From NCBI GenBank assembly GCA_034096865.1, contig JAWQFJ010016851.1, forward strand, positions 127,501-142,500: a DNA stretch of 15,000 nucleotides, given 5' to 3'. Source of the stretch: Theodoxus fluviatilis (taxonomy: Eukaryota > Mollusca > Gastropoda > Cycloneritida > Neritidae). The notes under the pieces are model-generated. The model saw only the letters and a list, made by a program, of their open reading frames with translations, searched no databases and was not told the origin of the DNA. Position numbers and translations under genes: made by a program. This document shows, piece after piece, positions 7,848 to 15,000 of the stretch (position 1 is its first letter; each line of letters opens with the position of its first letter).

Positions 7848-8330
7848 TCAGATTTCTCGCTTGCGAGAGTCAGTAGCCTTCCCTGTCGCTGTACTCCAAC
7901 CAACAGTCCGGTATGCAGCCTGCTCTGATGCATCATGTCTGGAATCGGACGAGTCGCCGGGCGGTGAAGCACAGAGTTCCGTCAAATCGGCTGGAGACGG
8001 CTCGACAGATGGGCAGGTGACGTCGATGCTGTTCAAAGCACTTTGCAAGGAAAGGAGTCTCTTGCACTGGTCCTCTTCCAGATCTTTCCTGAATTTCTCC
8101 GAACACGACTGTAGCACATCCGGCGTTGCTTCCTCGCTCTCTTCATCACACTCATGATCAACCGTTTCTTCAGCATCTTGCACAGTATCGGAGCAAAGAA
8201 CAGCGACAGTTGCATTTCTTCTGTCCTCTGAGACGGCAGCTGCACACACAGGCAACACACTTTGAGAGTGTGCACTTAGTGACTCATCTGCACGTGCAGA
8301 TTGAACTTCGCCTGACACTGTTTCCGACAC
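7848..8330 (-). CDS. Acidic hypothetical open frame, possible terminal exon
   Basis: A 160-codon open frame whose protein is not recognised. It is rich in Ser, Glu and Asp, with an acidic block near residues 50-68 (DAEETVDHECDEESEE) and an amphipathic, helix-like stretch EKFRKDLEEDQCKRLL near 78-93. No catalytic motif, signal peptide or membrane segment is visible. The first codon used here is GTG and there is no ATG in the frame, so it cannot start translation as it stands. It could be an internal-to-terminal exon whose acceptor is the TAG at 8351-8349, but the pyrimidine tract is weak. An AATAAA lies 217 nt downstream on the same strand. A chance ORF remains a real alternative, since the opposite strand carries a 119-codon ATG frame over much of the same DNA. 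Confidence 0.3.
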   Translation of the reverse strand: MSETVSGEVQSARADESLSAHSQSVLPVCAAAVSEDRRNATVAVLCSDTVQDAEETVDHECDEESEEATPDVLQSCSEKFRKDLEEDQCKRLLSLQSALNSIDVTCPSVEPSPADLTELCASPPGDSSDSRHDASEQAAYRTVGWSTATGKATDSRKREI

Positions 8331-8434
8331 AGCACGTTCTTTATCAGTCTACTTCCCCAATTTCTTACTGAATTTGAATGAAAAAATTGTCTACGGTATT
8401 TCTCACCTCGGAACAAGTAGAAACAAACTCTGAC

Positions 8435-8448
8435 GTGTGTGTGCGTGA

Positions 8449-8488
<40 letters not shown>

Positions 8489-8490
8489 TA

Positions 8491-8580
<90 letters not shown>
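8435..8580. repeat. Compound (GT)n(GA)n microsatellite
   Basis: GT repeats with a few interruptions (GCGTGAGTA, TAGTA) from 8435 to 8512, then about 34 pure GA units to 8580. It has the same GT-then-GA polarity as the tracts at 3184 and 7478. Confidence 0.97.
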
Positions 8581-8581
<1 letters not shown>

Positions 8582-8858
8582 AGGCTTGTGCATTCATGGT
8601 ATTATTTGCCTGAAAGCAATTTGACTTAGTCTCCAAAAAGGTTACTGACCGGTCACTGTGCTATATCCACACAGGTGCACAAGTGAACTGCGACCTCCAT
8701 TTCTCTCCTCACCCTGTCCAGAAGGGTGTCGTTTTTCTTGCTGCTTGTCACTTTACCGCCCTATGGCATTAGTGGTTTTGCTGTCTGTGTGATGTTGAAT
8801 AATAGTGCTTGCCTGTTAGACCACATACGTGGATTTAGTGCGTGCTTGCCTGTGTCTT

Positions 8859-8862
<4 letters not shown>
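8581..8862. other. Unassigned spacer between microsatellites
   Basis: Unique-looking DNA with no supportable gene. Reading frames that cross into the neighbouring repeats are artefacts of stop-free dinucleotide runs. Confidence 0.5.
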
Positions 8863-8928
<66 letters not shown>

Positions 8929-8979
8929 TGTGTGTGAGTGTGTGTGGGTGTGGGTGTGTGTGTGTGTATGTGTGTGTGG

Positions 8980-9057
<78 letters not shown>

Positions 9058-9120
9058 TGTGTGTCTTTCTTTGTGTCGGTCTATGCCATCTCTGCCTGTC
9101 TGTCTGTCTGCCTGTCTGCC

Positions 9121-9151
<31 letters not shown>

Positions 9152-9154
9152 GTC

Positions 9155-9203
<49 letters not shown>
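8863..9203. repeat. Long compound (GT)n-(CTGT)n-(CT)n microsatellite
   Basis: GT repeats (8863-9045, with GTTTG, GAG and GGG variants), a degenerate link, CTGT/CTGC tetranucleotides (about 9095-9149), then CT repeats to 9203. Open frames of 143 to 175 codons here are low-complexity artefacts. Confidence 0.97.
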
Positions 9204-9209
<6 letters not shown>

Positions 9210-10094
9210 ACGCGTGACGGAATGTCAAGTTGTACTTTATTGCTTGAGGGAGATGTATAGTGTCCTGGCACATCTTGAAGCTAAACAAAGAGGCAAGGCG
9301 AGAATGGAGGAGAAGGTAGGGGTTTGGGGGGAAAGGGGGGTGGAGAAATCATACTGAGATGAAGAGGGGACAGAAACAGGGGAAAGGAAGGGGAGTATCT
9401 GTTTTGGGGGGAAACGTTTCAAGGTTGAGTTTTACTGATAAACACCTTACTGGGTCACACAAGTCGGTTGTGTTTCGCGACTTTAGTTATAAATAAAGCC
9501 ACTTGAAAACCTTAAATGGAGAAATTAAGCTAGATGAAACTGGGTTTAGTGTGTCCAGTAGAGTTTTCATATCTTCTGCAGCCGTTTTTAATCCATGCTG
9601 CAGGCTGTTTGTTTAGCGAAGTAACTGGAATGCTGTCTGATCTTTCGTGCGTTTGGTTTATCTATCTGCTTAGAAGCTCCAGAGCACTGAGCAAACGAAT
9701 TGAGGATTTTGCGGTCAGCGCTGTGGAGGAGAATTGTGTTTATTTAGCACAGTTGCCCATGAACCTTCCTTCTCTCTACATGTCTGTCATTCTGGGTCTA
9801 CAAGTGTTAGGGGTTCTTACGAATGATAAAGCAGATTTGCACACAGCTTGTTCCAGTTTTGTTCTGGAGATTTTCAACCCTGTTGCTCACGAGAGGAGAA
9901 CCCGGTTTGTGTAGAGCCACGGCTGTTGCACATTAGGATCAATCCCCAGACTGTGCCTTCTCAGAAAGAAAGTCTGACCACACAGTTTCGTTGCTTCAAG
10001 TCTGGAATTCGGAAGTTGCTCTTGCACTGAATCTATGATAGTTAATTGCTGAGAAGCATTGAGCACGTCTGATAATGCATCTAGTGAATCCGTG
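9204..10094. other. Unassigned region with a G/A-rich block
   Basis: Between about 9285 and 9415 the plus strand is strongly purine-rich, with G runs of four to six bases. A 126-codon ATG frame lies at 9534-9914 with a TAG immediately upstream. It has a weak start context, no recognised motif and no codon signal, so I do not call it a gene. The remainder shows nothing identifiable. Confidence 0.4.
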
Positions 10095-10722
10095 ATATAT
10101 AAAAACAGGCCGCCCCCTTATCCTTGGCGGCGTTGGACAGGTAGCAGACGACAGAGGTGAGGAAGACGTGAGGAAAGGTTGGGGTTAGGATGGCAGAGGA
10201 GGGGGAGGATGTTGTCGCTGTCAACCGGACGAGGAACACGAAGGCAAATGAAGTTACATCAGACACTGGTGCCCGCCTTGAATATTTCGTTGAGGGGTGC
10301 TTTGTATTCGAGGCTGAAGAGGTCGCAGTAAATGATGACACGGTTGCGGAAGAAAGGGGGTTGGGGTGAACCGAGGGAGAAAAAGGGCGAAAAACAGGGG
10401 GAATGGGGAAACTATTTTTCTGTGAAAATGAGGGTGTCGTGCTCTGAATCCTCCTCTGACAGGGTCAACGCTGTTTCTCATTTTACTTGACGTTCTCGTC
10501 GTTGCCGAAAATATATGCTTCCCCTCCAGGTCGTGCAAGGTCGTTTGGAGTGGAGTGTGCCTCCTTTGTATCTTATGTTTTGCCAGTGGAACCTTGGAGA
10601 ACTTTCCAAAACTTTCCTTCTGGATAGACTTTGTACGTAATTTCTAACTGCATTTGTGTTTTAATATTCGTGTAAGCTGAGGCAGTAATCCTACCATGTG
10701 TATTTCGTTAATGATGAATAAA
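10095..10722 (+). other. Weak candidate transcription unit (TATA, small ORF, AATAAA)
   Basis: A TATATAAAA stretch begins around 10096. A 59-codon ATG frame (10190-10369) follows, in good start context (A at -3, G at +4) with an in-frame stop just upstream. AATAAA lies at 10717-10722, followed by GT-rich sequence. The small protein is acidic (MAEEGEDVV at its start) and matches nothing I recognise. Each part is common by chance; only their order suggests a unit. Confidence 0.12.
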
Positions 10723-11374
10723 AGGATTCTTTATCGTGCATGTCAGTCGTGTTGAATTATGAGAATATAATCTAAAGTCGTATAATCGCTCTGATTCCTT
10801 AACATCTCAACTTGTCGTTCGTCTGTGGGGTTTTCTTTGCCTTGCAGTTCACCGGTGTCAATTACAGCTGCAGGCGTTTTCTAGTATCGAAACTTCACAC
10901 TAGGCGCTAGACTTTGAAGATGGATTGATCAATGAATGCACAGGCTCTGCAACCCATCAGCCTTTGTGTGGCGTGAACTTCATCGACCATCCAAGTCTAA
11001 ATCCGCTTCTCTCGTCATCCGCCTCGTGCAAATCGCGCAGGAAGACGCCGTGGGTGTAGTCGTACCTCCGACCTGCAGCTCAGTAGTCTAAGGAGCACCT
11101 GACGGCAGACTTGGGTGTGACTACACTTTGATAAATTGCCCAAGCGAGTTTCAGTAGTGAAAATGATGTACACACTGTGCCATTAGCTTTCGCCTGTCCC
11201 CGACTTCCATGATGGCAGCAGCGTAGATTTTACGCAACGAGGATATTTTATTAAATTGAATGGTCAATGTCCCGGCTTTCCTCGACGTTCACTGTGAGAG
11301 AGAGTACTATGATGTCCTCCATTCCAGACAAAGCCAACTCTCAGATCTGTTGTCTTTCGACATCTATCTCACCG
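10723..11374. other. Unassigned sequence
   Basis: No gene, RNA or repeat is recognised. Short open frames near 11260 run into the adjacent tandem repeat. Confidence 0.5.
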
Positions 11375-11700
11375 TGTGTCTGTTTCGGCTGCCTCATCTC
11401 ATCTCTTGCATCTGCCTCTCCATGGTCACCCCTACATCTCAGTCTGCTACTCTCACCATCTGCCACACATCCCCACCACCACACCTCCCCCATGGCTAGG
11501 TAATATGTCTGTGTCGGATGCCTCAAGCCATCTCTTGCATCTGCCTCTCCATGGTCACCCCTACATCTCAGTCTGCTACTCTCACCATCTACCACACATC
11601 CCCACCACCACACCTCCCCCATGGCATAGGTAATATGTCTGTGTCGGATGCCTCAAGCCATCTCTTGCATCTGCCTCGCCATCACGACCTTACATCTCAC
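11375..11700. repeat. 129-bp tandem minisatellite, about 2.4 copies
   Basis: The anchor TCTCTTGCATCTG recurs at 11402, 11531 and 11661, giving periods of 129 and 130 bp. The first two units are nearly identical, differing for example by CATGGCTAGG versus CATGGCATAGG. The third decays after GCATCTGCCTC. Because 129 is divisible by three, one plus-strand frame reads through two units as a 43-residue repeat. It has no known domain, so a coding role is not supported. Confidence 0.92.
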
Positions 11701-11775
11701 ATGTAGTCACCCTGGCCCTTACCACCCACTCACCCACCCCACCCCATCTCTCCCCCCCCCCCCCCCCACCAACCC
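11701..11775. repeat. C-rich tract with a C16 run
   Basis: CACC-type repeats lead into 16 consecutive C (11752-11767). On the minus strand this is G-rich and could form a quadruplex. Homopolymer length is unreliable. Confidence 0.85.
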
Positions 11776-12503
11776 CTCCTGCTACTAGGGTCTCGCTGTA
11801 GCCTGCCAGCCTGTCGGAGTCTTTGTCTCTGTGGCTTCTACTTGTCTGAATTGACTTTTGCTGGCATTCATCTGTTTGTTTGGTCTCTCTCTTCACCTTG
11901 TTTGTTGCCTGTTATCAATCACTGATTCAGCCCTATTCGCTCGTCTGAATTCTGAAGGCACGTTGTTTCATATCATATTTTTCTTTCTTGTTTTTCAAGT
12001 CCTCTACGTCTCTTAACACTCACCTTGAAAAATTTCCCCAGCCTTCTTTGTATAGCATTCTCTTTTTTAAAAAAATCTCGTCTTCCTCACTGTTCCCTTC
12101 GTGTCAAATTTTTAGTGACCTACTTACATCCATTGACTTTGCATGGTCGTCTCTACTCCTAGAGGTCAAGACGTCCCTGTCATGAAACCATAAATGTGCA
12201 TGGCTAGAGATGCTCACAACGGCCCTACTGCAGGTGCGTGGGGCCGCGGTGGCGCTTTTGAGGGCGCCAGAAAAGGCGCACTCAGCTTGTGAAAGATGTA
12301 AACTGGTCCTTGAAAGTTTTATTGGCAATGCAGATGGATGACACGAGATGATTATGATCTGCATGGCGGGTACGAAGTTCAGCTGCTGCACATATGGAGA
12401 GAAAAAACAACCTCTTGGAATACAGACATTCCACTTTTACGTGAGTGAGGACCGACGGTTGACCGTTATTGTGATTAACGGTTGCAGTGTGTAAAAATGC
12501 TTT
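11776..12503. other. Unassigned sequence
   Basis: A pyrimidine-rich part (11800-12180) and a mixed part. A small hairpin TGGCGC/GCGCCA (12250-12255, 12264-12269) is visible. No gene is supportable; open frames are under 100 codons with no motif. Confidence 0.5.
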
Positions 12504-12566
12504 GGATGGATAGAAAGATGGATGAATGGATGGACGGACGGACGGACGCACGAATGGATGGATGAA
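12504..12566. repeat. (GGAT/GGAC)n tetranucleotide microsatellite
   Basis: GGATGGAT units mixed with GAAT, then GGACGGACGGAC and GGATGGAT again. It is imperfect but clearly of 4-bp period. Confidence 0.85.
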
Positions 12567-13923
12567 GTCTTACGACTTTTCAGCCTTTGTAGGTTATTTG
12601 AGGCCATTAATCACGAAAAATCGTGGGAGCTGGTAGGAATAAGAGCAAGTCAAACCAACATTTCTGTAGTTATTCGCCTCGTACGAATTGCATGGGGAAT
12701 TGCGGCGCGTGAATTCTTACCTCTAAGTCACAGGGGGATGCAATGCTTTTGAAAGTCACGTTGACTAATGTAATGAAGTTTCATGAACACGACAAAGCAT
12801 TATAAAAATGAAATTGATGCAAGTTACAGAACACTGTTCATGAATGTTCAGCGTGCCATTTACTTATATACTGGTCTCGACACCTTGGTGCTGACAGATT
12901 CTTAGGCCAAAAGAAAAAAACATAGTTGCTGTTACGGTAATATGGCCAGACAAAATAGTCGGCCTGAACCTTTTTACATATATTTTTTTAATAGAAGAGG
13001 CCAGACTGAACATTTAATAGTGGCTTCCCCGAGTGCTCCTAAGTGCAGGGAAGATGGGACAGCACACTATTCGTTGATTATTATCGATTTCTTCACATTT
13101 ATTTCTCTCTCTTTTTTTGCACGATGGAAGACAAAAAGTTTAGGGTCAGCAGAAAAAAATGGTCGGTCAGGTTGCCGTATCCGAACTTTTTTCTCTTTGG
13201 CCTTAGAAGCCATTTCCATGGCGTTCAGCGCTCCACTAGTCAAATGCACATCATCGCCATCATGAAGCTGAGAAGAGCCGACGTGCATACCTGAGAGCCT
13301 TTTTGATTAATCACGATGTTCTCACTTTCGCATGACATCTGGTGAACGTCTTAATACATCTCATAGTTTTTATCACATCTAATAATCTTGGGCAGCCTTG
13401 TGCTCGAAAGCTCGAAATGGCCGTCCACTATCGGGAACACTTGTCAGCCCTTGAAGAAATGTATTCCAGCAAGTTTTGCCTATAGCCACATTGATGGCTC
13501 TGAAGTGGAAGAAACTTCTCTACAAGAATTTCATCTGCCGATTCTTCATTCTGTCTCGGCATCTGAAGGCACTGATCATTTAATGTTCTGGTAATGCTAG
13601 GCACCACACAACTTGCCTGTACATAGATACATGTACAAGTATACGTAGCTTCGAGACTCTGAGCTGATAATGTTTTGTAGTGATGTAGAAATCCTTGCCA
13701 TCACAAGCACTCCCTTCCGAAGAAAACGTGTCCTCCTTGAAATATGTAAGATGTCGGACCTGGCATGTTGATGGATACAGCTCACGGCAGGCAGGTGGAG
13801 TCATTAAGTCCATGCATCTGACTCTTGGAACTTCAGCTGCGTATGTGAAATGATAAACACAAAAGCTATTTCCTGATCGAGACTCTTTCTCCAGTAGCCA
13901 GAAGTCTAGTGCGTTGAGTACGT
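12567..13923. other. Unassigned sequence
   Basis: No gene is recognised. The minus-strand frame at 13580-13996 is lengthened by the CA repeat, and its unique part (about 115 codons) has no motif. The plus frames of 83 and 107 codons at 12942-13294 overlap in different phases and are probably chance. Confidence 0.45.
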
Positions 13924-13941
13924 TGTGTGTGTGTTTGTGTA

Positions 13942-13989
<48 letters not shown>

Positions 13990-14036
13990 TGTGCAAGTGT
14001 GTGTGTTTGTGTGTGTTTGTGTGTGTGTTTGTGTGT

Positions 14037-14134
<98 letters not shown>

Positions 14135-14140
14135 AAGTGT

Positions 14141-14205
<65 letters not shown>

Positions 14206-14240
14206 TGGGTGTGTGTGTGTGTGTGTGTGTGTAGGTGTGT
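13924..14240. repeat. Long interrupted (GT)n microsatellite, about 315 bp
   Basis: GT repeats with TTTG, ATG, CAAG and GGG interruptions. The segment beginning GTGCAAGTGTGTGTGTTTGT occurs at 13991 and again at 14131, exactly 140 bp apart, which indicates an internal duplication. All frames across it are low-complexity artefacts. Confidence 0.97.
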
Positions 14241-15000
14241 GCCTTCGTCTATCTCTCCGTGTATCTGTCTGACACACTACGTATGTATCCGTCTCTATCC
14301 ACGCGCGAAAGACAGGCACGTAGATGGAAAGGCAAAAAGGCTGGAGGACATGCTGGAGCCATTCAGAAATGAACGAAAGAAACAGGATGATTGAGGCAGC
14401 CACAGAGGAGAGGAGAGAAGGAAAGCTGATTGCCATGTTTCCACTGCAGGAAGAAATCAGCTTCCTCCTTTCCCGATCGGCCTCCTCGGCGTCATCACAG
14501 GTTCCACTAGATCCTAGCTGAAGCTCTTAGCCTCTAGAGGAGCAATAGACATCTAGCCCTAGCAGTCGATATTCACTGTCTAGGTTTTGGCCCCGTCCAG
14601 CCCATTCTTCCGAGACTGGATAAGCATTCGCTTTGGTCTTGATTTGTTTGTAATGGTACACTGAGAGCAGAGTTTTTCCTTTCTTTCTTAAAGACAAATC
14701 ATTGACTCCGACCATGTAACCCTTCAAAATGGAATTTTAGAGTTTGCAGGTTCCCGTGTAAGTGTGTCACACGGTGACTTCTTATATCTTAATCAGCCAT
14801 TTTTGGTACTTAACAACTTTAGTGCAGTTGAGACAGTGCTCACTAGTTTTATCACCCCTTTGGTTTATTCACTGGTGTTAATTAATGACAGGTCGCTTTC
14901 TGGAAATGTATTTTAATAATGTTTGGTAAAGAAAGTTTTAACACCAAGTTCTTCACTTTTTGCAGTCTTGAAGGATATATAAGGTAATCAACCTGCTGAT
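14241..15000. other. Unassigned sequence to the window end
   Basis: No gene or RNA is recognised. Six CTAG tetranucleotides cluster between 14507 and 14583. The last 250 bases are AT-rich and featureless. Confidence 0.5.

Noticed and set aside
8581..8640. Possible further LINE tail after the GA tract at 8580
   Set aside because: An AATAAT-like stretch is present, but there is no GGCC hairpin and no CGAA segment, so the resemblance is too weak.
8761..9288. Frames up to 175 codons of Thr-His, Cys-Val or Arg-Glu repeats
   Set aside because: Microsatellite artefacts with overlapping frames on both strands.
9534..9914. 126-codon plus-strand ATG frame
   Set aside because: Weak start context, no motif, and within the length expected by chance in 15 kb of six frames.
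9930..9945. Possible tRNA or SINE B-box (GGATCAATCCC)
   Set aside because: It fits the B-box consensus poorly, and no A-box or cloverleaf can be formed around it.
13580..13996. 138-codon minus-strand frame next to the (CA)n tract
   Set aside because: Its start lies in the repeat and the remaining 115 codons show no domain or splice evidence.
13906..14436. 176-codon His-Thr repeat frame
   Set aside because: Product of the (GT)n tract; the short unique ends show no motif.

Overview
The window reads as non-coding, repeat-rich DNA from an animal nuclear genome. There are no bacterial-style operons, no compact gene arrangement and no RNA gene that I can recognise. Long dinucleotide tracts of (GT/AC)n and (GA/CT)n occur every one to two kilobases. 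One autonomous-type non-LTR retrotransposon is present. The general look, including a recurring GGGGAGRTAA motif and LINE tails ending in tetranucleotide repeats, suggests a marine invertebrate and perhaps a gastropod or other mollusc. That placement is an inference, because no host gene here fixes the lineage.

Layout. 1-2520: AT-rich unique DNA with an (AC)n tract, a G-quadruplex-type G cluster, a 496-bp element with bipartite terminal inverted repeats (1245-1740), a G21 homopolymer, and a diverged tandem duplication (2349-2519). 2520-3840: unexplained DNA, then a (GT)n(GA)n compound tract grading into purine-rich decayed repeat and a short LINE tail (3641-3674). 3853-6934, minus strand: a 5'-truncated LINE with an uninterrupted 995-codon ORF covering the end of an APE-type endonuclease, a complete reverse transcriptase core and a C-terminal CCHC finger. 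It ends in a tiny 3' UTR with a hairpin, AATAAA and a (TTCG)n tail. 6936-7120: a (GA)n tract that appears to be the 3' tail of another LINE copy, into which the first LINE inserted. 7120-8350: GC-richer DNA, a 13-nt exact match to the core of the Illumina adapter beside a microsatellite, and an acidic minus-strand open frame (7848-8330) followed by a poly(A) signal. 8435-9203: two long compound microsatellites. 9204-15000: mostly unexplained DNA with a 129-bp tandem minisatellite (11375-11700), a C16 run, a GGAT/GGAC tetranucleotide tract, and a roughly 315-bp (GT)n tract with an internal 140-bp duplication.

The most coherent biology is a family of LINE 3' ends. Three same-orientation copies share the order hairpin, near-AATAAA segment, CGAAY, simple repeat. 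The stem-loop has a conserved stem and a variable loop, and one copy sits inside the microsatellite tail of another. This suggests an RNA structure recognised by the reverse transcriptase and a preference for inserting into pre-existing simple-repeat tails. The host-gene content of the window is uncertain. Only the 7848-8330 open frame has a protein-like look, and it has no ATG.
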